A DNA stretch of 64,000 nt from Chlorobiaceae bacterium (GCA_013824245.1 PNNN01000011.1:169396-233395); one strand, 5' to 3'; shown: positions 28,115 through 37,379, counted from the first letter of the stretch. Numbers and translations are program-made. The notes: a model not told the origin generated them from the sequence alone.

Positions 28115-30265
28115 TTAAATGTCCCAGCGCAGTTCAAGCGAACCGATGAAATTTCTGGGAAGACCGGGTTCAAGGAAAATAGGATTCTGTTTCAGTTGAT
28201 CGTAATCGGGGTTGATGAACGCTGATGCAGCGTAAGATTTGTCGAATACATTATTTACACCGATGAATCCGTTTATCAACAACTTATCCTTAAAGATTTC
28301 AATGGCGTTTATTCCAATTACGGAGCTAAGAATATTATACGCCGGAACCGAAAGAGAATTCACATCATCGGCGTAGTATTTCGATAATCCCTGTATGCTC
28401 ATTTCAGCGAAAAGGTTCGTGAAGAATGTAGGAGAATATCGTAGCGTGCTCTTGTACATCATTTCGGGGATGCCGGCTATCTTATTATTCTTAAGATCGC
28501 TATACTTACCCGGATTATTATAATACATTGAATCGATAATATACTCTCGGTATATGTTGTCCGACAATGTGAACGCACACTGGAGTGATATTCCATAGGT
28601 CGATTGAATAGTCATTCCTAATTCTGCTCCCATGCGCCGACTTCTACCTGCCGTAAAGTAAAACCTGCCGCCGTTGTACGGGACAATATCATTTCTAACG
28701 TCGATGTAATAAAGTGCTGCATCGTAAGTAAGTGTTCTGAGAAAATTATTTTCAAAGACAATGATATGCTTGGTTCCCACCTCAACCGTGATTGAACGTA
28801 TCGGTTCGAGGAGCGGATTGAGAGAGGTGAGAGTGTCTTGACCGAATGTGCTTGGCGGATCGGTTTCATTGCCTGCGGGGATTTCGATCCCACCGCCGAG
28901 ATTCGCGTAGACGCTATGCATTTGTGAGAAACGGTATGTGATGCCTGCTTTGGGCGTTATGCGCGAGAACGATTTTGTTGCGCTTAGTTTCGGATTAAGA
29001 TAATCCTCGTTATAATATGTTAGGTCATCGAAGCGAGCGCCGAGCACGAGACTGAAATTGTTCAACATAAACTCATCCTGCAAAAATATTCCAAAGCTGT
29101 TCGCGCCTTCGCGTTTATTGGTTTTTAAAGTGCCGCCACGGCTCCCGTTTACCAAGCTGTAAAAGAGTATTGCGCCATCCTGATAAGCTTCATCAGTTCC
29201 GAGAAGAAATATATTTTTAATCTTATCATTCATCACCCAGCGATTCTGATATGTGAAGTTTCCGCCGATATGATACCTGTTGAAATCGCGGAATGTGTTT
29301 CGTTCTGATCGTTGAAGATATTTTGGACTTACATAAACCGAAAATGTAATTCCATTATTTTCATCAAGATCGTGCGATAAACGTACACCTAAACGTCCAA
29401 GGCGATTGAAACGGCGTTCATCACGCTGAACGTATGTCGGTTTATAGTTGCTCGTATCGTCTTGCGCTTGCTGAGGGTTTGCATCGAATTGCTGTTGCGT
29501 CAGAGGTCCCGGAATTCGGAACAAATTGCTCGATCCGGTGAGGAAAACACCGAGTGTCGTTCGCTCACCCAATGGTGATACGATGCCGGTATTAATAAAA
29601 GCGCGGTTACTGCCCGAATGTTCACGCCAGCCATCAAAATTTGTATTTGACATAGAGAAGAAAAACCGCCCGTTGCCTACAAACGTTCCAAAATTAATCG
29701 CCTCTTTACGGTAGCCAAAACTTCCGAATGATAATTGTAAATGGGCAAACGGATTTTCAAAAGATATGTTTGATGAAAGATTGAGTACTCCACCTGCCGC
29801 ATTACCCCAAAGTGTTGATGCGTTCGAGCGAATAACTTCGATGCGTTCGATGCCTGCGAGATCGATCAGATCAAAAGATGTCCGACCATCCGGCTCGGTC
29901 TCCGGGAAACCATCGAGGATAACACGTATCCCGCGTGATGTTCCCGCATTGGAACGCTCACCCGCGCCGCGTGCACCAAAACCACGAATTGCAATACGCA
30001 CATCCTGATTTCCGTACCGCGATTGGGTAAGAACGCCGGGAACAATACCCAGCACTTCGTCTAATCCGTACCCCTTTTTTTGTTTAAGATCGAATCCGGT
30101 AATGGGCGTAACTGCGAGTGGTATTTCAATCCACGGCTCTGTGAGTCGCGTTGCAGAGATGGTTATAGGTTGGAGCGTATACTGAACACTATCTTTTGGT
30201 GTCTGAGCGAAGGAATTTTGCAAAGACAAAAAAACCATAAATCCCATTAAACAATTTTTGATCAT
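28115..30265 (-). CDS. TonB-dependent outer-membrane receptor (FecA-like)
   Basis: 716 residues with a signal peptide ending NSFAQ. A TonB-box region (QPITISATRL) precedes a full plug domain (about 45-165) with IRGFGARG and GIRVILDGFPETEPDG, then a barrel of about 550 residues ending GSLELRWDI. It resembles siderophore/ferric-citrate-type receptors that use TonB energy to import metal chelates. No transport or siderophore genes are adjacent, so the substrate is unassigned. The upstream region contains a MITE-like element (30342-30488). A hairpin follows the stop. Confidence 0.9.
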   Translation of the reverse strand: MIKNCLMGFMVFLSLQNSFAQTPKDSVQYTLQPITISATRLTEPWIEIPLAVTPITGFDLKQKKGYGLDEVLGIVPGVLTQSRYGNQDVRIAIRGFGARGAGERSNAGTSRGIRVILDGFPETEPDGRTSFDLIDLAGIERIEVIRSNASTLWGNAAGGVLNLSSNISFENPFAHLQLSFGSFGYRKEAINFGTFVGNGRFFFSMSNTNFDGWREHSGSNRAFINTGIVSPLGERTTLGVFLTGSSNLFRIPGPLTQQQFDANPQQAQDDTSNYKPTYVQRDERRFNRLGRLGVRLSHDLDENNGITFSVYVSPKYLQRSERNTFRDFNRYHIGGNFTYQNRWVMNDKIKNIFLLGTDEAYQDGAILFYSLVNGSRGGTLKTNKREGANSFGIFLQDEFMLNNFSLVLGARFDDLTYYNEDYLNPKLSATKSFSRITPKAGITYRFSQMHSVYANLGGGIEIPAGNETDPPSTFGQDTLTSLNPLLEPIRSITVEVGTKHIIVFENNFLRTLTYDAALYYIDVRNDIVPYNGGRFYFTAGRSRRMGAELGMTIQSTYGISLQCAFTLSDNIYREYIIDSMYYNNPGKYSDLKNNKIAGIPEMMYKSTLRYSPTFFTNLFAEMSIQGLSKYYADDVNSLSVPAYNILSSVIGINAIEIFKDKLLINGFIGVNNVFDKSYAASAFINPDYDQLKQNPIFLEPGLPRNFIGSLELRWDI

Positions 30266-30341
30266 AAAAAACCAATCCTTATTTTAATCTAATAAAAATA
30301 ATATTCAGTTTCGAATAATCGTATTTGATTATCCGATAATT

Positions 30342-30488
30342 TATAGAAACTTCTGAATTATTCCTTTTTGTCATGTTGATCCCGCTTCAGCCGGAGAAAC
30401 ATCTCAATTCTAGATGATTTGAGACCCTTCTTTCGTCTTCTGACGGGTTCAGAGTGACAATCGGAGAGATTTTTCAGAAGTCTCTTAT
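30342..30488 (+). repeat. MITE-like element, copy 1
   Basis: About 147 bases bounded by imperfect terminal inverted repeats: left AGAAACTTCTGAATTAT and, reversed from the right end, AAGAGACTTCTGAAAAAT. The interior holds GTCAT, GAGACCC and GTTCAGAGTGAC blocks that recur in the same order in the copy at 63136-63301 read on the minus strand. No reading frame is present. It lies upstream of the TonB-dependent receptor gene. Confidence 0.65.
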
Positions 30489-30518
30489 ATGATGATTTTG
30501 ATGTAGCAACCGTATAAA

Positions 30519-31037
30519 CTACGGCGGCGGGATTGGCGGAGATTTTATGTATGATAAGTAAAGCGATGAATTATTCGATGCAAATGATTCGGTTGATGGT
30601 GCAGTCGCCTGCCAAAATAATTTATCAATGAAAAAGAGAGTCGATAAAAATGATGCAATCTGTTTGAGTTGAATATGGTGCAGGGGGGAATTTTCTGTTT
30701 TTTGATTTATGAGAGTATTTAACTTCTTATTGAGTTTTGTTTCATCTCGATCTTGCCAGCACCAGTATGATATTGAATCGTTTGATTCTTGAAAGTAAAC
30801 AATATCGTACATCTCACCATCAATATCGAATTCGTTTGGTTCTTTCCATTTGGGGATGAAAGTTGCTTCAATCTTCGAAAATTGGAAATGTTTTAATTCG
30901 GACTTTGCCATCCCCATCATTATCTGCTCGCGTACATTTTCTTTTATCATAAATTTTTGGAGTTGTAGAAAAGAAAAAGTTCCACTCATCGGAATAGTAA
31001 GCGCAAATAAAAGTATTATGGTGATTACAGGATGCAC
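30519..31037 (-). CDS. Small membrane/exported protein of unknown function
   Basis: 172 residues from a GTG start. An N-terminal hydrophobic helix (VITIILLFALTIPMSGTFSF) is followed by a soluble part with EFDIDGEMYDIVYF and SYWCWQDRDETKLNKKL. Similar short proteins with an 'ExxYDIV...YWCW.D..ET.LN' pattern are, from memory, widespread and uncharacterised in Bacteroidota, which makes this a real gene rather than chance. It ends PPIPPP. It lies 86 bases downstream of cydB on the same strand. No function can be assigned. Confidence 0.6.
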   Translation of the reverse strand: MHPVITIILLFALTIPMSGTFSFLQLQKFMIKENVREQIMMGMAKSELKHFQFSKIEATFIPKWKEPNEFDIDGEMYDIVYFQESNDSISYWCWQDRDETKLNKKLNTLINQKTENSPLHHIQLKQIASFLSTLFFIDKLFWQATAPSTESFASNNSSLYLSYIKSPPIPPP

Positions 31038-31122
31038 GTTGATAAATTAATCTATTTTTGATTAACTATCAAAATCATGGAATCGGTTTAAAATAATCAT
31101 CAGATATAAATAGAAGTAAAAT

Positions 31123-32163
31123 TTAATAACCGGGTTGATTTGATGATATTTTTCCTCGAAATGATCGATATAGGTAAATAAAATATCCGGAAGTTAGAAT
31201 CATTCCCGCAATCCACCAAATAATACCTACACTTAAACCATATTCGGGCGAAATTGCATTGTATACTGTAATCGAATAGTCTTGGTTTGTAGATGCGATG
31301 AGGAGGTTTGGAAAATGTCCGAATACTGTGGCGCATAACATCATCAAGATAAATATCGATGATGAGATAAATGCTTTAGTGTCTTTACCTTTAATAATAA
31401 ACATGAACATTCCGACTAAACCAATAAATCCACCGAGAGGAAATATATACCCTATTGGATATTCTGAATAATTATTCCAAATAGCAGGACGGATTGCGGT
31501 TGTAGCAACAATCGCAACTATTGATAGTAGCAGAACACCCCACCAGGATATTTTTGCTGCGGTTCTTGCTCGGGATTGAAGAATTCCATCGGTTTTCATC
31601 GCGATATAATTTGCCCCGTGAGATAGAAGTGTGAAAAATGCTACAAGCCCCATGATAACCGTGAACCAATCGAGAATCCCGGATTCAGGAACGACGGTAA
31701 ATGTTGTCCAGAGCGGTGCGAAAAAATACCCATCCTGATTAAGGGGAACACCACGTACGACATTCCCAAGCGCGGCGCCTAAGAATATTGTGAGGAGAAT
31801 GCTTGCGAAAGTAAACACACTATCCCAAAAAGATTTCCACATTGAATTTTGGATGAGATGTCGGAATTCGATTCCAATTCCTCTCAATATCAACAGCCAG
31901 AGCACGATAATAAGCGGTAAATAAAAACCACTGAAACCCGAGGCGTAAAGTTTTGGGAATGCAAAATATAACGTACCACCTGCTGCAAGTAACCACACTT
32001 CGTTACCGTCCCAAACAGGTCCGATAGTTTTGATTAACTGTGCCCGCTCATCTTCAGTTCTTCCGATAATTCTATGCAGAATGCCAACCCCTAAATCGAA
32101 ACCATCCAACACAACATATATGCCCAACATAAAAGTGACGATGCAAAACCATAAAATTTCCAT
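31123..32163 (-). CDS. cydB: Cytochrome bd ubiquinol oxidase subunit II
   Basis: 346 residues starting MEILWFCIVTFMLGIYVVLDG. This ATG at 32163 is 8 bases after AAAGGA; an ATG six bases earlier is too close to it. Eight or nine membrane helices are visible. Family motifs include DGFDLGVGIL near residue 20, WDGNEVWLLAAGGTLYFAFP, and RGVPLNQDGYFFAPLW. CydB pairs with CydA in the high-affinity quinol oxidase that works at low oxygen without pumping protons. It follows cydA by 14 bases from this start. No cydX or cydCD was found nearby. Confidence 0.95.
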   Translation of the reverse strand: MEILWFCIVTFMLGIYVVLDGFDLGVGILHRIIGRTEDERAQLIKTIGPVWDGNEVWLLAAGGTLYFAFPKLYASGFSGFYLPLIIVLWLLILRGIGIEFRHLIQNSMWKSFWDSVFTFASILLTIFLGAALGNVVRGVPLNQDGYFFAPLWTTFTVVPESGILDWFTVIMGLVAFFTLLSHGANYIAMKTDGILQSRARTAAKISWWGVLLLSIVAIVATTAIRPAIWNNYSEYPIGYIFPLGGFIGLVGMFMFIIKGKDTKAFISSSIFILMMLCATVFGHFPNLLIASTNQDYSITVYNAISPEYGLSVGIIWWIAGMILTSGYFIYLYRSFRGKISSNQPGY

Positions 32164-32177
32164 AATCATATTCCTTT

Positions 32178-33509
32178 TTAATGCGATTCAGCAGTTGATG
32201 AGGGACCATGATTTATTGTCCTGATAACTAAAAGTAGAAACAAGACGCCGAGTAAAAAATATATTCCTAAAAATCCGAGCAAGGTAAATAATCCGTTTCC
32301 GGCAGAAACGGTTGCAGATATTCCAGCGTTTGTGTGCATCAATCCGTACACCAGCCACGGCTGTCTGCCTACTTCAGCAGCCATCCAACCGGCAGTATTG
32401 GCGATATATGGAAATGGAAAGCTTAAAAGGAGAATCCATAGCGCCCAACGCGATTCGAAAAGTTTTTTTCTCCAATAAAGAAAAACTGAAAGAAGCATGA
32501 TCGCGATAAAAATTGTTCCTAAGCCAACCATGATATGATAGGCGTAGTAAAGGAGTGGGATATTATCGGGCCATTCTTCACGCGGGAATGCATCTAATCC
32601 TTTTATTTCGGCGTTCCATCTGTTGTATGTTAAAAAACTTAGAAGATTCGGGATATGCAGTGGATTGTCGAGCCGGAGTTTTTCCATGTCCGGTTGTCCA
32701 AGGATCACGAGTTCAGCGCCCTGCTTTGTTTCAAAAAGACCTTCCATGGCGGCGAATTTTGCCCCTTGATGAGTTGCAACATTTTTTGCTTCAAAATCAC
32801 CTGTTGGAAAGGCGAGAAGAATTGTTGAAATCAATCCTACACCCATGCCGGTTCTAATAAATGTTTTTCCATACTCGATATCTCGTTTAGCAAGAAGATA
32901 GTAAGCTCCCACCGACATCATCACGAACGCCGCAGTAACAACCGCGCCGATCATATTGTGAGCATATTGCGAGAGTGCCCATGGATTCAAGAGTAATTGC
33001 CAAAAACTTGTGAGATGAACAGATCCATCTGGCGAGAAAGCGTACCCAACCGGGTGTTGCATCCAAGCATTTGTAGCGATTATGAAGTAACCAGAAAGCC
33101 ACGAGCCAACAAAGATGAGAATTGCCGATATGAGATGACCAACCTGTCCCAATTTCTTTTCTCCATAAAGGAATAGACCGAGAAAACTTGATTCGAGGAA
33201 GAAGGCGAACATTCCTTCCATTGCAAGTGTTTGCCCGATTACGCCGCCGGCAAAAGTGGAGAACCGTGCCCAGTTTGTTCCGAATTGAAATTCCATTGGA
33301 ATTCCGGTAACAACCCCAATCGCGAAATTGATCCCAAATATCTTTGCCCAAAATCGTGCGGCATTATTATAATGCTCGTTTTTCTTTTTGATGGCGAGAT
33401 ATTTCAGAATAACGATGAGAAGTGCCAATCCCATTGTTAGTTGCGGGAAGAGATAGTGGAACGAAATAGTGAAAGCGAATTGAAGCCGATTTACAAGCAA
33501 CGCATCCAT
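32178..33509 (-). CDS. cydA: Cytochrome bd ubiquinol oxidase subunit I
   Basis: 443 residues, the short-Q-loop size class. It opens MDALLVNRLQFAFTISFHYLFPQ, with the heme-ligand His near residue 18. GRQPWLVYG near residue 390 is the conserved quinol-oxidase segment, and VTGIPMEFQFGTNW and LESSFLGLFLYG match the heme b595/d region. It binds three hemes and oxidises quinol while reducing oxygen to water in the inner membrane. It is the first gene of cydAB. A sigma70-like promoter overlapping a perfect palindrome lies about 40-75 bases upstream (33550-33582). Confidence 0.96.
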   Translation of the reverse strand: MDALLVNRLQFAFTISFHYLFPQLTMGLALLIVILKYLAIKKKNEHYNNAARFWAKIFGINFAIGVVTGIPMEFQFGTNWARFSTFAGGVIGQTLAMEGMFAFFLESSFLGLFLYGEKKLGQVGHLISAILIFVGSWLSGYFIIATNAWMQHPVGYAFSPDGSVHLTSFWQLLLNPWALSQYAHNMIGAVVTAAFVMMSVGAYYLLAKRDIEYGKTFIRTGMGVGLISTILLAFPTGDFEAKNVATHQGAKFAAMEGLFETKQGAELVILGQPDMEKLRLDNPLHIPNLLSFLTYNRWNAEIKGLDAFPREEWPDNIPLLYYAYHIMVGLGTIFIAIMLLSVFLYWRKKLFESRWALWILLLSFPFPYIANTAGWMAAEVGRQPWLVYGLMHTNAGISATVSAGNGLFTLLGFLGIYFLLGVLFLLLVIRTINHGPSSTAESH

Positions 33510-33549
33510 AAAATATTACCTTCGATTTTATCTCAAATGGAATTTTAAC

Positions 33550-33582
33550 ATGATAAGTATAAATTTTTGTTAATACAAAAAT
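33550..33582 (-). promoter_or_regulatory. Candidate cydAB promoter with overlapping palindromic operator
   Basis: On the minus strand TTGTAT (33578-33573), a 17-base spacer and TATCAT (33555-33550) make a sigma70-like promoter. The palindrome ATTTTTGT-TAAT-ACAAAAAT (33563-33582, perfect 8-base arms) covers the -35 box and part of the spacer. That position suits a repressor. Rex or Fnr-type control would make sense for cytochrome bd, but the site is not an exact match to either consensus as I know them. Confidence 0.45.
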
Positions 33583-33683
33583 ATCGCCTGCCTAAAAAAC
33601 AAAGATTTGAAGTTTGACCTTCTTTAAATAAAAAATAGGATGGAGGGTTGTTTCTATTTTAAAGGGTAAGAAAAATCACTTTA

Positions 33684-34628
33684 TCATGCGGCATCCTTAA
33701 TCTTCTGAGCATTAAGATACTCAATAGCACTTAATGCGGCTATCGTTCCATCGGCTACAGCCGTTGTTATCTGTCGAAATTGTTTCGCTGTGGAATCTCC
33801 GGCGGCATAGACGCCGCTTATATTCGTTTCCATCTTATCGTTCGTAACGATTTCATTTCGTGCGTTTAATGCAATTATGCCTTTTAGCTTTTCTGTGTTT
33901 GGTTCGTAACCTATCAGAATGAAAACTCCGTCAATCGGTTTTTCAACAATTTCATTTGAGGATTGATTCTGGATCTTTACCTTCTCGAGTTTTTCTGTTC
34001 CGATAAACTCTGCCAGTTTCGATTCCATCATCATAGAGATTTTAGGATTATTCTTGGCTTCCTCAATCGCATGGTCAAATGCCTGGAAGTGATCGAATTG
34101 ATGTACTATCGTTACAGACTTTGCGTACTTTGTCAGTGAAACAGCTTCTTCGAGTGCCGAATTGCCGCCCCCAACCACAATTATATTTTTATCTTGGAAG
34201 AAATCACCATCGCATGTGGCACAATAAGAAATACCCTTACCCTTAAATTCATCTTCACCTGGAATACTCAAGTTGCGCGATTTACCACCGGTTGCGAATA
34301 TCACCACACCGGCAGTGAATGTCTCTTTATTGTTTATCTCAACAGATTTAATCTCGCCGTTGAGCGATAACTTTGAAATCTTGATGTTCGATTTTATAAC
34401 AGCTCCGAAAGCGGTAGCTTGATTTCTCATCGTTCGTGATAATTGGAAACCGCTGATCTTTTCTATGCCCGGATAATTTGCAATCTCGTGTGTCAGCACC
34501 ATCTGCCCGCCTACGGTTCCTTCGTTCAGTATAAGAGTTTTCATTTTGCCTCGGGCAAGGTAAATGCCGGCTGTTAAGCCGGCCGGACCCGCACCGATTA
34601 CTATAACATCATAGTGATTTTCGTTCAT
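33684..34628 (-). CDS. trxB: Thioredoxin reductase
   Basis: 314 residues, standard low-molecular-weight form. The FAD-binding GAGPAGLTAGIYLARG lies at the N-terminus, the redox-active CATCDGDFF near residue 136, the NAD(P)H-binding GGGNSALEEAVSL near 155, and the C-terminal FAD motif GVYAAGDSTAKQFRQ. It uses NAD(P)H to reduce thioredoxin. Thirteen bases upstream on the same strand lies a thioredoxin-like gene, its probable partner. The dinucleotide-site residues (VHQFDHFQAF in place of the usual HRR...R) differ from the NADPH-type pattern, so the electron donor could be something other than NADPH. Confidence 0.93.
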   Translation of the reverse strand: MNENHYDVIVIGAGPAGLTAGIYLARGKMKTLILNEGTVGGQMVLTHEIANYPGIEKISGFQLSRTMRNQATAFGAVIKSNIKISKLSLNGEIKSVEINNKETFTAGVVIFATGGKSRNLSIPGEDEFKGKGISYCATCDGDFFQDKNIIVVGGGNSALEEAVSLTKYAKSVTIVHQFDHFQAFDHAIEEAKNNPKISMMMESKLAEFIGTEKLEKVKIQNQSSNEIVEKPIDGVFILIGYEPNTEKLKGIIALNARNEIVTNDKMETNISGVYAAGDSTAKQFRQITTAVADGTIAALSAIEYLNAQKIKDAA

Positions 34629-34641
34629 AAATAATCAACGC

Positions 34642-34986
34642 CTACTTTGTAAAGTTCGAGTCTAATATATTGGTTATCTGATCCATCGATTGGATACTGC
34701 TTGTGGCTTTTACAACTTTTCCGTTTTTAAAATAAACTGTAAAAGGTAAACCGTTAAAATTCTTTGTTTCAGGCAGACTGCGAATTAGGTTTCCTGTCGG
34801 AGAATCAAATTCCATATCTGCGAACTTGACATTCTTGTATGTGGGTTCGAGTTCTTCCATCGCTTCGTACACGGGGATACACATCGGTCCCATTCTGCCG
34901 CAGCAGACCATTACGTTTTCGTTTTCTTTTAATGTTTGATTGAATTTTTCTTCGGATGTAAGATGAGTTAGATTGGTTTGAAGCAT
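34642..34986 (-). CDS. Atypical thioredoxin-fold protein with CGRMGPMC site
   Basis: 114 residues from ATG 34986, preceded by a good AAAGGA site; a TTG at 35004 overlaps that site and is rejected. The C-terminal half is thioredoxin-like, with the cis-proline segment NGLPFTVYFKNGKVV. Where WCGPC should stand, the sequence reads MVCCGRMGPMCIPVYEAMEEL, so the cysteines are spaced C-x6-C (plus one more adjacent Cys). It lies directly upstream of trxB in one transcription unit and is probably its substrate. Related unusual thioredoxins are known in anaerobes, as far as I recall, but a named subfamily cannot be given with certainty. Confidence 0.75.
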   Translation of the reverse strand: MLQTNLTHLTSEEKFNQTLKENENVMVCCGRMGPMCIPVYEAMEELEPTYKNVKFADMEFDSPTGNLIRSLPETKNFNGLPFTVYFKNGKVVKATSSIQSMDQITNILDSNFTK

Positions 34987-35092
34987 ATGATTCCTTTCAT
35001 GCAATAAATATTAAAAATCTAAGATAATTTGAGTAATCTGTTGATTTGATGCGGGAAATTACAGGAAGGATTCAATTGAAAAGATGAAAGAT

Positions 35093-35138
35093 GAACTCCG
35101 ATTTCTTACTTTGATTTACAACAAAGAAATCGGAGTTC
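35093..35138 (-). terminator. Long perfect hairpin downstream of the Xaa-Pro aminopeptidase gene
   Basis: Perfect 15-base arms (GAACTCCGATTTCTT, 35093-35107, and its complement, 35124-35138) with a 16-base loop, in the gap between the aminopeptidase stop and the thioredoxin gene. On the minus strand a T-rich stretch (ATCTTTCATCTTTTC) follows. It probably ends the aminopeptidase transcript. Confidence 0.5.
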
Positions 35139-35230
35139 TGGATTAGCAGTACCGGTAATAATGTATTTGATACTAATTGGCTGAAACATTTTCTTGATAT
35201 GGATAAAGCTCTATTCCTTGACGGTTAAGG

Positions 35231-36532
35231 TTATTTCATTAGTGCTTCAATTTCTGCTATTTCCTTCTGCACATTCTTCGTCATCACTTCACAACCGGAT
35301 GCTGTTACAAGCACATCATCCTCGATCCGTATCCCGAAGCCGCGGAAATCTAACGCAATACTATCAGCATCAGCCGGGATATAAATCCCCGGCTCAACAG
35401 TCATCACCATACCGGCTCGAATCGTGTCGCTTGCCCAGATATCATGGACATCAATTCCTACCGGATGCGTTACGCCGTGACGGATATATTTCCCATAACC
35501 TGCTTGCGTGATAATTTCTTTTGCCTTAGCATCCATATCTTTCATCGTAATGCCGGGCTTGACAATTTTAATAACTTCTTCCTGAGCGCGCAGAACCACA
35601 TCGTAAACTTCTGTCTGAGCTTTTGTGAATTTTCCCGAAACAGGAATCGTTCTTGTAATATCGCAAGCATAGCCGTCATACTCAGCGCCAACGTCAAGAA
35701 CAACAAGATCGCCTTCTTTCGTCTGTCGACGATTATCATCGTAGTGTAGGATCAAAGAATTTTCACCCGAGCCAACTATTGGTGTCCAGCTTGGGAAATC
35801 TGCACCTCCGCGCATCATCTCGTATTCAATGTCGGCTTGAAGCTCGTATTCCCATCTACCGGGTTGGCAATTGATCATCGCACGTTTTAAACCATTCCAA
35901 GTCAGCTCGATAGACTTTCGCATGAGCCGCAACTCGGCTTCAGATTTTATTTCTCTGAATTTACCGAACAACGGCAGTGCGTTTTTCACTTTGAGACCTG
36001 GATATTTCTGCTCGAGTTCTTTCTTCGCATTCTTGTCGAGGAAGATTTTCTTATCGTTGAGCCAATCGTTCACAAAAGGCAAGTCGGGCGCAGAGATGTA
36101 GAGTGTTTTTGCATCTTTCAACACCGACTTGAATATTTCTTGAAATCGATTAATATTCATAAGGATTTCATTTGGCATGACTTGAGTGTTCGTGCTTTCT
36201 TCCTTGCTGGATGTGAAGAGAATGCTGTTTACATTTTTCTCATCCACAACAAAGCTGTGTGAAGAAAGGATTATATAACGGTTCGGCGATCTCCATCCGG
36301 TTAGATAAAGAAAATTGCTCTCCTGCCTATAACGGTACTCGACATCGTTCGACCTCATCTTGAAATCTCCCGATCTCATCACAACAACACTGCCGGAATC
36401 AAGCGAGGATAGTAAATTCTGCCCCCGACCTGCGTACTCATCTTGAGAAATGCCTAGAGAATTGTTCTGGCAAAACGCGATCTCAAAAAATACCGAGAGG
36501 AAAAAGAGTATGAAGATTAATCGGCGTTGCAT
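35231..36532 (-). CDS. Secreted Xaa-Pro aminopeptidase (M24 family)
   Basis: 433 residues with a signal peptide (RLIFILFFLSVFFEIAFCQ). The N-terminal creatinase-like domain (about 25-180) precedes the pita-bread catalytic domain. Metal-binding motifs are complete: VVLDVGAEYDGYACDITR (two Asp), RHGVTHPVGIDVHD (His), TVEPGIYI (Glu) and GIRIEDDVLV (Glu). It removes N-terminal residues preceding proline. Most PepP enzymes are cytoplasmic, so the signal peptide marks this as the exported, peptide-scavenging type. It sits 1 base after the stop of the upstream unknown gene, in one operon. Confidence 0.9.
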   Translation of the reverse strand: MQRRLIFILFFLSVFFEIAFCQNNSLGISQDEYAGRGQNLLSSLDSGSVVVMRSGDFKMRSNDVEYRYRQESNFLYLTGWRSPNRYIILSSHSFVVDEKNVNSILFTSSKEESTNTQVMPNEILMNINRFQEIFKSVLKDAKTLYISAPDLPFVNDWLNDKKIFLDKNAKKELEQKYPGLKVKNALPLFGKFREIKSEAELRLMRKSIELTWNGLKRAMINCQPGRWEYELQADIEYEMMRGGADFPSWTPIVGSGENSLILHYDDNRRQTKEGDLVVLDVGAEYDGYACDITRTIPVSGKFTKAQTEVYDVVLRAQEEVIKIVKPGITMKDMDAKAKEIITQAGYGKYIRHGVTHPVGIDVHDIWASDTIRAGMVMTVEPGIYIPADADSIALDFRGFGIRIEDDVLVTASGCEVMTKNVQKEIAEIEALMK

Positions 36533-36533
36533 A

Positions 36534-37379
36534 TTACTTCTCTAAAAGTGTTTTCGTTGATTTACTCGAAATGGACATCGGAATTGTCATATTCTGTTGC
36601 CCGGTGATTGCCATTGTTTGTTCGTTGTCGGTTGTCGATTCATCGACTACAGTCATGCCGAGTTTGATATCAAAATATATTATACCCTTCACTTTACCGC
36701 CACCCTCAACGAATAATTCCATACCGTTCATCATCATTTTACCGGTATCCGATGTAGTAGCCGTATAATCGATTTTGAGACAATCATGATTTTGTTTTTT
36801 CTCTTTGCCGCTCAAAGTGTATTCAATATTTGATGTGTGAAAAATCTTTCCACCCATCGACTCAATCGTATCAATAGTGGTTGAATTCCATTTCTCTCCA
36901 ATTTTCACTTCCCTTTCAGGCAATTTTGTTAACTGAGCCATTCCCCGCTGTGAACCGCCGCCCATCATTCCTTCGTTTTTTATTGTGTCGATAACCTCGC
37001 GTGAAAGAACGGCTCCGATTTTCGAGACTGTAATTTTCGTTCGCTTGCCAATGATGTTATTGAGAATCATCGTCGTATCCATCATCGGGCTTTTGGTTGT
37101 ATTCTTCGCTGAATCGACACTTACGATCAACGCAATGTTTCCTTCCTTTGAAAGATCATCGACGGCGACACGGATGGTCATGTTGCTCGCATTTGTCATC
37201 TTCATTTCTTTGCCCATCATTTCTTGTGTGATGTTGCTGTTTGAGATGTGGTTGAATCGGTATGTCTTTCCTTTTTGGAATTTGTACTCAAGTTTGTAGC
37301 TGTCTTGTGCGAACAGAAGCGAAGCAGAGAGCGCTATCGCAATTACTGCAAGTATTGTGAGTGAATATAATTTGTTCAT
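36534..37379 (-). CDS. Secreted protein of unknown function (DUF6263-like)
   Basis: 281 residues with a signal peptide (LAVIAIALSASLLFAQ). The rest is predicted beta-rich: YKLEYKFQKGKTYRFNHIS, repeated methionine-rich segments (MMGKEMKMTNASNM, MMGGGSQRGMAQ) and LPEREVKIGEKW. This pattern resembles the DUF6263 family of Bacteroidota periplasmic or surface proteins. No enzyme motif is seen. It lies immediately upstream of the aminopeptidase gene on the same strand, so a role in the same envelope process is plausible. Confidence 0.6.
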   Translation of the reverse strand: MNKLYSLTILAVIAIALSASLLFAQDSYKLEYKFQKGKTYRFNHISNSNITQEMMGKEMKMTNASNMTIRVAVDDLSKEGNIALIVSVDSAKNTTKSPMMDTTMILNNIIGKRTKITVSKIGAVLSREVIDTIKNEGMMGGGSQRGMAQLTKLPEREVKIGEKWNSTTIDTIESMGGKIFHTSNIEYTLSGKEKKQNHDCLKIDYTATTSDTGKMMMNGMELFVEGGGKVKGIIYFDIKLGMTVVDESTTDNEQTMAITGQQNMTIPMSISSKSTKTLLEK

